This document shows, in pieces, positions 5,909 through 13,348 of a stretch of 19,807 bases of DNA. The translations under genes and the position numbers were made by a program. Positions within the stretch are counted from its first letter, which is position 1. Each line of letters starts with the position of its first letter. Under the pieces are notes generated by a model. It saw nothing but the letters and a program-made list of their open reading frames with translations. It made no database searches and was not told where the DNA came from. The stretch spans positions 1,727 to 21,533 of the forward strand of contig DLZQ01000007.1 in the NCBI GenBank assembly GCA_003447295.1, read 5' to 3'. The DNA comes from Lachnospiraceae bacterium (GTDB lineage Bacteria; Bacillota; Clostridia; Lachnospirales; Lachnospiraceae).

Positions 5909-7575
5909 TCAGGAATGGTCCCGGAACATAATGCATTCCTTCACTGTTTCCAACAGCTTCTTTTCATCCATCGGCTGTTGATAATGTCTTCCGCAAAGGC
6001 ATTGGCGCTCATGGCAATGATGGGGACATTTCCGGCATCCGACCGTTTCATGGACCGGATCCTGCGGGTGGCATCCCAGCCATTTAGCTTCGGCATCATA
6101 ATGTCCATGAAGATCACATCGTAATATCCCAGCTCAGATTTTTGAACTTTTGTACCGCCTCTTCTCCGTCTGCAGCGCACTCTACGTGGATCCCGTAATC
6201 CTCCAGCATGAATTTTGTGATCTCCATGTTGAGTTCATTGTCCTCTGCTAACAGCGCCCGCAGACCTTCCACCGGGATTTCCTCATAGTTTACGTTCTTC
6301 TCCTTCTCCACCGGTTCCCCGATTTTGAACGGAAGTGTCATGGTCACAGTAGTTCCGACGCCTTTTTTACTCTCTATGGCAATGTCTCCATCCAGCCTGT
6401 CCACGATTTTCTTTGCAATGGCAAGTCCCAGTCCTGTGCCTTCGTACCTGGATCTGCTGGTCTCATTCTCCTGCGTGAACGGTTCAAAAGCATGTTCCAG
6501 AAAGGTTTCACTCATGCCGATACCAGTATCGGCACAGCCGAATTCATAGACTACCCGCTCCTCGTCCGCATATTTTTCTGCACACCAGACACGCACACTG
6601 CCGCCCGGTCCGGTAAATTTAACCGCATTATCAGAAATATTGGTCAGCAGTCTCTCCACATAGATCGGATTCCCTGCCAGATCCATATGGCGGATATCAC
6701 TCTGTTCCCAGTCAACAATATATTCCACATTCTTTTCTGCCGCCTGCTTCTGCTTGCCGAGGTTAACCCGGTTCAGCAGTTCTGCCAGATTAAACGGAAT
6801 CTCCTGTTCCACTACACCTCCCGACTCCAGTTTGTTCATATCCAGAATATCATTCACGATAGAGACCAGATACTTCGATGAAGTCATGATCTGTTCCCGG
6901 CACTTTCTCTGTACCTCCAGATCATCCGGATAACGGTTTGCCAGATTCAGCGTGCCGATAATGCCATTCATGGGTGTCCGGATATCATGACTCATATTTG
7001 ACAGGAAACGGGCCTTCAAAGCTGCTGCCTTCCTGGCTTCCTCCACCTGATACATCAGTTCATGTTCCCACTTCTTGGTATCGCTGATGCTGCGGATCAG
7101 GCAGAGCACATGGGTCAGTACACCGTTTTCGTCTCTCTTTTTTTCCACAAAACGGAGTCTGTGCCAGTCGCCATCCTTCATCCGGTATTCTAGGACTAAC
7201 GTCTCTTCATTCTTCATGCGTTCCGGCAGGGTCTTCAGATCCACAAATTTGAAAAATGCCTCCTGATACTCCTCCGCCACGTATTGTCTGCATACCTTTT
7301 CATTGCTTTCCGACAGCTTTCCCGATTTCGTGAACTTCAGATGCTCGGTATCCCGGTTATTGATCTCTTCGAAATAATCTGCCTGAATATCGATCCGTGA
7401 AATATACTGGTAAGTTCTGGCGATGGAGGAAATGATCTCGTTACTCAGCTTCACTTTCTCCAATGTGTCCTGTAACTGCTTCTGGATTGCTTTTTCTTTG
7501 TACAGAATGCTGTCTATATTCCGGCAATAATTTATTCAGGATGTCATTTTCGTTCTGCTCATAGTTTAAAGACAT
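5909..7575 (-). pseudogene. Decayed hybrid sensor histidine kinase/response regulator
   Basis: Reading from the ATG at 7573-7575 (AAGGGGA ribosome site), the frame opens MSLNYEQNENDILNKLL and shifts near 7515-7525 into the main frame (7463 down to 6114). That frame holds a PAS-like region, a HisKA domain with SHDIRTPMNG, and an HATPase domain with NISDNAVKF, DTGIGM and GTGLGLAI. A receiver domain starts at ALLAEDNELN. A second shift in the A5 run complementary to 6139-6143 moves the receiver (FMDIMMP with the phosphoacceptor Asp) into another frame. Near 5985 the frame changes again, and about 15-20 residues expected between SANAFAED and the closing PMDEKKLLETVKECI are missing. The intact protein would have been about 550 residues and membrane-free. 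Three separate lesions make an inactive gene more likely than a sequencing slip. Related hybrid kinases are typically present in many copies in Lachnospiraceae. Confidence 0.8.
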
Positions 7576-7596
7576 CGTTTTCCCCTTCTACGGCAC

Positions 7597-7637
7597 AATA
7601 AAAGCCGTCTGCCAAAAATGTGCACTGACAGACGGCT
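7597..7637 (-). terminator. Intrinsic terminator downstream of argS
   Basis: A perfect 9-bp stem, AGCCGTCTG (7603-7611) with CAGACGGCT (7629-7637), has a 17-base loop. On the minus strand it ends in TTTTATT. It lies about 140 bases past the argS stop and 22 bases before the start of the decayed kinase. A second small inverted repeat, GTCTGA (7691-7696) and TCAGAC (7710-7715), lies in the argS 3' region without a T tract. Confidence 0.8.
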
Positions 7638-7779
7638 CACGATAAACATACTCCCCTACACTCAGGAATCTGCTGCAACCGGCTGTCATAGTCTGATTTT
7701 TCTCTATGTTCAGACCTTAGACCCATCTGGCTTTGTGTCCCCGTTTTTCAGCGGGTTTACTAAATAGATATTATTTTTA

Positions 7780-9546
7780 TTACATTTTCTCCGGAGCTTC
7801 GAATCCCAGCATATCAATACAGGTCTCCAGGATATCTCTGGTCAGCACTAAAAGTGCTACCAGTCCCTGCTTACGCTCCTCATTCTCTTCACCTAAGATC
7901 TTGGTCTCATGGTAGAAGTGGTTGAACGCATTGGCAAGATCGTAAATATAGGCACATACCTTATGGGGTGCCAGTTCTTCTCCAGCGGTAGCGATCATGG
8001 TATTGAACTGTGCCAGTTCCATGGCAAGCTCTTTCTCGGACGCATTACCGGGCTGCTGTAATTTTACAGCGGTCAGGTCTCCGCCCTGCTCCTTGTATTT
8101 ATTCAAAATAGACTTGATTCGCACAATGGTATACAGGATGTAGGGGCCGGTATCTCCCTCGAAGGAGGTGAAACGGTCGATATCAAAAACATAATCCTTG
8201 GATGCCTGATTGGACAGATCACCGTATTTTAACGCGGAGATAGCTACCACGTCCGCTACCTTTCTCGCCTCGGCATCTTCCATATCGCGGCCTTCCTTGA
8301 TCTTTTTGTACATCTCATCCTGGGTATCCTTGATCAGGTTCTCGAGACGCATAACACCGCCCTGTCTGGTCTTGAAGGGTTTGCCATCCTTGCCGTTCAT
8401 GGTACCGAAGCCCAAGAACTTCAGCTCGGTCTCGGGTTCTACCAATTTCGTCTTGCGGGCACAGCGGAATACCTGCTCGAAGTACAATTCCTGACGCTTG
8501 TCCACCACGTAGATCAGCTCGTCGGGATGATACAGCTTCATACGCTCCATAATGGTAGCCAGATCTGTGGTATTGTACAGGGAGGCTCCGTCGGATTTTA
8601 AGATCATGCAGGGAGGGATCTCCTTGGTGTCGGTGTCTTCCTTGACATCCACTACCAGTGCACCCTCGCTTAAGTGTGCATAGCCGTTGTCCTTCATATA
8701 GGCGACCATCTCCGGGATGATGTCATGGACATCGCTTTCTCCCTTCCACAGATCGAATTCTACGTTTAATTTGGAATAATTCTTCTTCAGGTCGTTCACA
8801 GACACATTGATAATGTGCTTCCACAGGGCACGATATCCTCTGACACCGCTCTGCAATTTGAAAGTCGCTTCCATCGCCTTTGCCTTGTACTCGGGATCTT
8901 CCTTGGACCTGGCGCTGGCTGCGGGATAGATCTCCTCCAGTTCACTGATGGTAAACGGTGCCTCTTCGGGGTATTCCCCGGTGTAGTTTTCATCAAAATA
9001 TACCAGCTCCGGCTGTCTCTCCTGTAAACCGGTGATCACCAGACCCATCTGTAATCCCCAGTCACCCAGATGCACATCACCGATAACCTCATGTCCCACA
9101 TAGCGGCTGATGCGTTTTACGCTCTCACCGATCACTGCGGAACGTAAATGTCCCACATGCAGAGGTTTTGCCACGTTGGGGCCGCCGTAGTCGATAATGA
9201 TCTTCTTGGGATGTTCGGGCTTCTCCAGACCGAATTTTTCATTTGCCTCCATGCCCTGTAAATAGGTGAGCAAAAATGCCTCACTGACCTTCAGGTTCAA
9301 AAATCCGGGGGCTACTGCCACCACTTCGGAAAATACTTTGCTGTCTGCAAGCTTTTCTGCCACGTCATTTGCGATCATGATGGGGGCTTTTTTATACAGC
9401 TTGGCTCCCGCCATGGCGCCGTTACACTGATATTCACACAGGTCGGGACGGTTGGAAAGCATTACTTTTCCAAGATTTCCGTCATAACCGGCTGCGGTAA
9501 ATGCCTGCTGCATTTCCTCTGTCAGCATTTCTAAAAATTTCTTCAT
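7780..9546 (-). CDS. argS: Arginyl-tRNA synthetase
   Basis: This is a 588-residue class I synthetase, the normal length for ArgRS, that charges tRNA-Arg with arginine using ATP in the cytoplasm. An N-terminal additional domain (residues 1 to about 110) is followed by the catalytic core with the HIGH-type motif HVGH at residues 130-133, within GPNVAKPLHVGHLRS, the characteristic ArgRS context. The KMSK loop is degenerate (FKTRQGG), as in many ArgRS. The C-terminal helical anticodon-binding domain ends FYHETKILGEENEERKQ and beyond. A TGAGGA ribosome site precedes the ATG at 9546. A candidate promoter lies at 9669-9697, right after queH, so it can be transcribed alone. No T-box leader core is visible in the 158-base upstream region. 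The gene is intact. Confidence 0.97.
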   Translation of the reverse strand: MKKFLEMLTEEMQQAFTAAGYDGNLGKVMLSNRPDLCEYQCNGAMAGAKLYKKAPIMIANDVAEKLADSKVFSEVVAVAPGFLNLKVSEAFLLTYLQGMEANEKFGLEKPEHPKKIIIDYGGPNVAKPLHVGHLRSAVIGESVKRISRYVGHEVIGDVHLGDWGLQMGLVITGLQERQPELVYFDENYTGEYPEEAPFTISELEEIYPAASARSKEDPEYKAKAMEATFKLQSGVRGYRALWKHIINVSVNDLKKNYSKLNVEFDLWKGESDVHDIIPEMVAYMKDNGYAHLSEGALVVDVKEDTDTKEIPPCMILKSDGASLYNTTDLATIMERMKLYHPDELIYVVDKRQELYFEQVFRCARKTKLVEPETELKFLGFGTMNGKDGKPFKTRQGGVMRLENLIKDTQDEMYKKIKEGRDMEDAEARKVADVVAISALKYGDLSNQASKDYVFDIDRFTSFEGDTGPYILYTIVRIKSILNKYKEQGGDLTAVKLQQPGNASEKELAMELAQFNTMIATAGEELAPHKVCAYIYDLANAFNHFYHETKILGEENEERKQGLVALLVLTRDILETCIDMLGFEAPEKM

Positions 9547-9668
9547 GTCAGTTAATCCTCATACCTTTCAGTAATCTGCCGGTATTCCGTTACTTCCTGT
9601 AATGTACCGGAATATCTTGTGCAGTCACAATTCTATCTCTCACGCTGCTACGCTGTTTTCAGTATTCT

Positions 9669-9697
9669 ACTATATCCTAAAATCCATTATCCCGCAA
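9669..9697 (-). promoter_or_regulatory. Candidate sigma-A promoter for argS
   Basis: On the minus strand TTGCGG (9692-9697) and TATAGT (9669-9674) are separated by exactly 17 bases. The -35 box is 8 bases past the queH stop codon. The predicted leader is about 115 bases and contains a small hairpin (CCGGTA with TACCGG, about 9575-9615). Confidence 0.5.
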
Positions 9698-9704
9698 GAC
9701 GCAA

Positions 9705-10367
9705 TTACGCATTTATAATCTGTGCTGCCCGCTCCGCTTTGGAAAAGGCACAGCCGCAGTAATTCTGCCGGTACAGCTCATATTCTGCGGACAATTCGAT
9801 GGATCTCTTATACCCGTTCTTTTTCTTGAAATCCGAGGGCAGCCAGGGGATACCATATTCCCCGGAAAGTGCCTGCCCGATCTCGTTGATCTTCGCCGCA
9901 TTTTTCAGAGGGCTGATGGTCAGGGTCGTGGCAAAATAGTCATAGCCACCACCTGCTGCCAGCTCCGCGGTCCTGCGCAGCCGCAGGTCGAAGCAGCGGA
10001 AGCACCTCTCTCCCCCTTCGGGACAGTTCTCGTAGCCCTTTGCCATCTCATAAAAACGCTCCGGTTCATAATCTCCCTCCACGATATCAATGGGCCATCC
10101 CTTTTCTTCTTTATTATAAGCGTCGATCAGACGCTTCTGCTCCGCCACGCGCTTTCGGTATTCTTCCGAAAAAGAAATGTTGGGATTGTAATAAAATACC
10201 GTGATCAAAAAATAACGGCACAGATATTCCAGACAATAACTGCTGCAGGGTGCACAGCAGCTATGCAGAAACAGGCGGGGCGGTCGGTAATCCGACGCTG
10301 CCTCGCCCTTCTCCTGTAAGGTATTTAAAATTTTCTCTAATTCTTTCTGATAATTTACCTGATTCAT
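9705..10367 (-). CDS. queH: Epoxyqueuosine reductase QueH
   Basis: This 220-residue protein matches the QueH (DUF208) family, which carries out the last step of queuosine synthesis: reduction of epoxyqueuosine to queuosine in tRNA, a non-homologous alternative to the cobalamin enzyme QueG. The family cysteines are all present: HSCCAPCSSY (Cys37, Cys38, Cys41), RCFRCFDLRL (Cys122, Cys125) and YCGCAFSK (Cys204, Cys206). These serve metal/iron-sulfur binding and redox chemistry. The central FATTLTISPLKNAAKINEIG and SDFKKKNGY segments are also typical. The start at 10367 lies about 110 bases after a good promoter. argS follows on the same strand with its own promoter. No other queuosine gene is in the window and no preQ1 riboswitch was recognised in the leader. 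Confidence 0.95.
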   Translation of the reverse strand: MNQVNYQKELEKILNTLQEKGEAASDYRPPRLFLHSCCAPCSSYCLEYLCRYFLITVFYYNPNISFSEEYRKRVAEQKRLIDAYNKEEKGWPIDIVEGDYEPERFYEMAKGYENCPEGGERCFRCFDLRLRRTAELAAGGGYDYFATTLTISPLKNAAKINEIGQALSGEYGIPWLPSDFKKKNGYKRSIELSAEYELYRQNYCGCAFSKAERAAQIINA

Positions 10368-10485
10368 ACGGTTCTCTTTTCGTATATCTATACTCTATCT
10401 ATACTCCACACATCTTACCCAATATCTCCTGCAAACAGTCATATCGTGCAAGGCATGCATGCGACGCTGTTCATGATCTGCGTTC

Positions 10486-10516
10486 ATTATAGCATATTTT
10501 TTTGGAGATACCGCAA
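10486..10516 (-). promoter_or_regulatory. Candidate extended -10 promoter for queH
   Basis: On the minus strand TATAAT (complement of 10486-10491) is preceded by TG one base away, forming TGCTATAAT, an extended -10. A possible -35, TTGCGG (10511-10516), lies 19 bases further up, longer than ideal. The leader to queH is about 112 bases and contains two tandem copies of GAGTATAGATA. Confidence 0.6.
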
Positions 10517-10585
10517 TCATTTTTTCAAAAGCTCCTCCTCTACGCCAGACTGATCATCCACTTCTTTTAAAATATATTCCACCAC

Positions 10586-12124
10586 CTACAACAGATAAAA
10601 TCCGGCGCTGCCTCCGGGCACAGTAACCTTTCCGCCTGCAAATGCAGCTTCTCCGCCGAAGGTATACAAAACTTCCTTTACCGCATAGTCTCCGCCGAAG
10701 CTGACCTCTCTGTCCGCCGGATTGATGATGACCAGAATCTTCTCCTTGTCGTCACTGCGCAGATACGCCAGAGGATATTGTTTTTCCTCGGCATAGACGA
10801 ACTCGATCTCTCCACGGCTCTGCAATGCGCTGTGAGCCTGACGAATGCCTATCAATTTCTGAATCTCATGATACAGGGAATCCGGATCTGCCATCTGCGC
10901 CTCCACCGTGGGACGGTCAGCGGCTTCGTCCTGTTTTACATAAAGTTTTTCCTTCGGTGCCGCGCTGAAACCGGCGTTGGTGGTATGATTCCACTGCATG
11001 GGGGAACGGGAACCGGTACGTCCGTAACCGCCCTCTACGGAGTGCAGATCTTCCACATAGCGCATACCAATCTCATCACCGTAATACAGGAAAGGTGCAC
11101 CGGGCATGGACAGAAGGAATGCAAATGCCACCTTTAACTCCTCCCCATGAATGCTTCTCGCCAGACGATCCATATCATGGTTACCGGAAGGAATGCAGAT
11201 TAGACCCTTGCGCTGTGCCTTTTCATAATTTTCCTTGTATTTCTCCACGAAGGCTGCCACATCCCCCTTACCTCTTCCGGAGAAGAAAGGCTCCTCGCAG
11301 CGGAACAGATCGTTATAATGAGACGGTCCGAAATGAAGTAAAAAGTCCATATGGAAGCCGCCCTGCAGGGACTTGTCCGGTTCTCCCCACTCGGATACCA
11401 GCACTGCCTCGGGGAACTCTGCATCCAGGAACGCTCTTACCTTTCTCCACAGAGCAATGTTTCCCTTGCCGTCCTCATCGTTTTTCACCAGAGAACCTGC
11501 CATATCCACACGGAAGCCGTCACAGCCCATGCCGATCCAGAACCGCATGACATTTTCCATCTCTGCAAGCGTTGCCTTAGGGCCCGGATCATCGGGATCC
11601 TGCTGCCAGTCCTGCGTCTTTTTATAAAATCCGTAATTGAGTGCCGGCTGGTGTGCGAAAAAGTTCACGATCACTGAGCCCTCTCTCTCTGAGATACCGC
11701 ACAGGCTTCCCATGTTCTCCAGCTGTCCCCAGGTGCTGTCGGTCCAGATATAACGATCGGTAAATTCATTACGATCTGCCTTACAGGACTCCTTAAACCA
11801 GGGATGTGCCACAGATGTATGTCCCGGCACCAGGTCTAACAGGATATGCATATCCCGCTTGTGTACTTCGTTAAACAGACGCTTCAGATCCGCATTGGTG
11901 CCGTATCTGGGCGCTGCCTGATAGTAGTCCGCCACATCATAGCCAGCGTCTCCGAAGGGTGATGCAAAACAGGGATTCATCCAGATCGCATTGCATCCCA
12001 GTTCCTTAATATAATCCAGTTTTTCTATGATACCCTGAAAATCACCGATACCGTCACCATTGGTATCCAGAAAAGACTGGGGATAAATTTCATAAAAGAT
12101 TGCATTATCAAGCCATTTTGCCAT
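10586..12124 (-). CDS. GH13-family alpha-glycosidase (alpha-amylase superfamily)
   Basis: This 512-residue cytoplasmic enzyme (no signal peptide) has a GH13 (beta/alpha)8 barrel. Nucleophile Asp207 lies in GFRVDMA, acid/base Glu245 in VSEWGEP, and the transition-state Asp317 in SGNHDMDR. Conserved region I reads DLVPGHTS instead of the usual DxVxNH, a variant of subfamilies acting on small alpha-glucosides. A short C-terminal beta domain ends GGSAGFYLL. It most likely hydrolyses imported maltose-like or isomaltose-like oligosaccharides; exact bond specificity cannot be read from sequence. A GGAAGGAG ribosome site precedes the ATG. It is transcribed away from the FRG gene and the sugar ABC operon, which probably supplies its substrate. 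The promoter carries an AAAACGTTTT palindrome typical of LacI-family control. Confidence 0.9.
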   Translation of the reverse strand: MAKWLDNAIFYEIYPQSFLDTNGDGIGDFQGIIEKLDYIKELGCNAIWMNPCFASPFGDAGYDVADYYQAAPRYGTNADLKRLFNEVHKRDMHILLDLVPGHTSVAHPWFKESCKADRNEFTDRYIWTDSTWGQLENMGSLCGISEREGSVIVNFFAHQPALNYGFYKKTQDWQQDPDDPGPKATLAEMENVMRFWIGMGCDGFRVDMAGSLVKNDEDGKGNIALWRKVRAFLDAEFPEAVLVSEWGEPDKSLQGGFHMDFLLHFGPSHYNDLFRCEEPFFSGRGKGDVAAFVEKYKENYEKAQRKGLICIPSGNHDMDRLARSIHGEELKVAFAFLLSMPGAPFLYYGDEIGMRYVEDLHSVEGGYGRTGSRSPMQWNHTTNAGFSAAPKEKLYVKQDEAADRPTVEAQMADPDSLYHEIQKLIGIRQAHSALQSRGEIEFVYAEEKQYPLAYLRSDDKEKILVIINPADREVSFGGDYAVKEVLYTFGGEAAFAGGKVTVPGGSAGFYLL

Positions 12125-12154
12125 AGTGTACTCCTTCCTGTGTGCTTTATTTTT

Positions 12155-12170
12155 ATTATAAAAACGTTTT
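12155..12170 (-). promoter_or_regulatory. -10 box and abutting palindromic operator for the GH13 gene
   Basis: On the minus strand a perfect TATAAT (complement of 12155-12160) directly follows the palindrome AAAACGTTTT (12161-12170). The centred CG and A/T arms resemble operators of LacI/GalR-family sugar repressors and, more loosely, CcpA cre sites. A protein bound there would cover the space between -35 and -10. No clear -35 is present. Confidence 0.5.
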
Positions 12171-12207
12171 CCGTATTTTTTCTTTTACCATACCACAGAA
12201 TGGCTAC

Positions 12208-12303
12208 TTGTACAACTGAGAAAAACCATCTATAATAAAATGGCTTGATGCCCCGGTAAGCTTCACGATATGCGAATAGCACAAAACAATCCGTAGGCAT
12301 CCA
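12208..12303 (+). promoter_or_regulatory. Candidate promoter and hairpin leader for the FRG gene
   Basis: TATAAT at 12231-12236 is preceded after 17 bases by TTGTAC (12208-12213), a poor -35. In the predicted leader TTGATGCC (about 12245-12252) pairs with GGCATC-CAA (12296-12304) with one bulge, closing a 43-base loop just upstream of the GAGG ribosome site. Confidence 0.4.
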
Positions 12304-12332
12304 ACTAGGATAAAATAAGAACGAGGTCTATC

Positions 12333-13082
12333 ATGTTAACACAAAAAGTAAGCACCATCGATGAACTCCTGCAGTTCGTCAGCACGTTACGCCAAAAGCA
12401 CGGCGTCCGCCTCTGGTTCCGCGGGGAAGAGAATGCGGATCTGACTCTGATCCCTTCCATCCAACGAAGCCAGAAAAGACTGGACTCCGAACGCTATATT
12501 GCCAATGATTTCTATATCCGGGCGAGACAGATCCTGGACAATCCTCCCGACAAACACAATTACGCCGGCTGGGTCTCCCTGATGCAGCACTACGGTCTGC
12601 CCACGAGAATGTTAGACTGGACCCAGTCTCCCCTGATCGCCGTATTTTTCGCCACGGAGACTTACCGAGAGACTCCGGACACCGATGCCTGCGTCTGGGT
12701 ACTGACACCGGGTCTGTTGAACGAGAAAGAAGGCTTCGGCAACTGCATCTATCCCATTGATGCGGACACCACACAGGAAATGCTGCTGCCTGCCTTCAAA
12801 CACAACCACCACAATCCGGAATTGAAAAACAAGATCCTGGCTTGCAGCTCCACAGAGAATAACCTCCGCATGTACTCCCAGTACTCCAACTTCACCGTAC
12901 ATAACTCTCTGGAACGTCTGGAAGACATCTGTGATGAAAATATGCTGTATAAGATCATTATTCCCTCCGGGCGGAAACAATACTTTATAGAAAGCCTGCG
13001 GGTATTCGGCATCTCCGAGAGCTTCGTATACCCCGATCTGGATCATATATCCAACGATTTGAAGGACTCCTATGGGATTTAG
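12333..13082 (+). CDS. FRG-domain protein
   Basis: This 249-residue protein has the FRG domain hallmarks: WFRGE at residues 28-32 (the motif that names the family), PSIQR at 41-45, and the block QHYGLPTRMLDW at 85-96 followed by SPLIAVFFA. The domain's biochemical activity is not established. It occurs across bacteria and phages, often as a stand-alone protein of about this size, and sometimes in mobile or defence-related neighbourhoods. No signal peptide or membrane segment is seen, so it should be cytoplasmic. A GAGG ribosome site lies 6 bases before the ATG. It sits between the divergent GH13 gene and the ABC operon, 266 bases from the latter; whether it is functionally tied to sugar uptake or is an unrelated insertion is unknown. 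Part of its 3' end is duplicated just downstream. Confidence 0.88.
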   Translation: MLTQKVSTIDELLQFVSTLRQKHGVRLWFRGEENADLTLIPSIQRSQKRLDSERYIANDFYIRARQILDNPPDKHNYAGWVSLMQHYGLPTRMLDWTQSPLIAVFFATETYRETPDTDACVWVLTPGLLNEKEGFGNCIYPIDADTTQEMLLPAFKHNHHNPELKNKILACSSTENNLRMYSQYSNFTVHNSLERLEDICDENMLYKIIIPSGRKQYFIESLRVFGISESFVYPDLDHISNDLKDSYGI

Positions 13083-13135
13083 GTTCATTTGCTACAAATC
13101 GCTGTAGGATTTTGAAAGATTCCTATGGGATTTAG
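13056..13135 (+). repeat. Direct repeat of the FRG gene 3' end
   Basis: The last 27 bases of the gene (13056-13082, ending in the stop codon) recur at 13108-13135 with two substitutions and one inserted base; both copies end TCCTATGGGATTTAG. The copies are 53 bases apart, and the second ends six bases before the palindromic element starts. Confidence 0.8.
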
Positions 13136-13140
13136 CGCAA

Positions 13141-13298
13141 CAGTTCAGTCATGAATATATCCGAGAACATAAATCATGCTCGCATGATTTTGTGAACGAA
13201 TATATTCATGCACAGAGCGCCAATTTATGAGCAAAGGCAGTCACGAAGTGACGTAAAAGCGTGATAACGCGGCTTTGCGAATGGCGCGGACTGAACTG
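13141..13298. repeat. Nested palindromic element (multi-branched inverted repeats)
   Basis: The outer arms CAGTTCAGTC (13141-13150) and GACTGAACTG (13289-13298) are perfectly complementary. Inside lie an imperfect hairpin of about 29 bp with a 2-base loop (13150-13179 with 13182-13210) and then a second branch closed by GCGCC/GGCGC (13217-13221, 13283-13287) and GCAAAG/CTTTGC (13231-13236, 13273-13278). That branch carries two further small hairpins, GTCAC-GAA-GTGAC (13240-13252) and GCGT-GATA-ACGC (13259-13270). The overall shape resembles a MITE-like or structured-RNA element. It contains no gene and fills the space between the FRG gene and the ABC operon. Confidence 0.75.
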
Positions 13299-13348
13299 GT
13301 CAGCCATTTTGAATTCATTAGATTCATTATAAGAAAGGAAATATACAC

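Noticed and set aside
9547..9704. T-box leader upstream of argS
   Set aside because: The region is only 158 bases and lacks the conserved T-box core sequence and an anti-terminator/terminator pair.
10368..10480. preQ1 riboswitch in the queH leader
   Set aside because: No preQ1-like pseudoknot pattern was recognisable, and QueH acts late in the pathway on tRNA.
11095..11677. Long plus-strand frames inside the GH13 gene
   Set aside because: They are antisense shadows of a GC-rich coding gene, with no ribosome sites and proline/arginine-rich nonsense composition.
12240..12332. Cyclic-di-GMP-type riboswitch before the FRG gene
   Set aside because: Only one bulged stem (TTGATGCC with GGCATCCAA) is visible; the conserved loop sequences of that class are absent.
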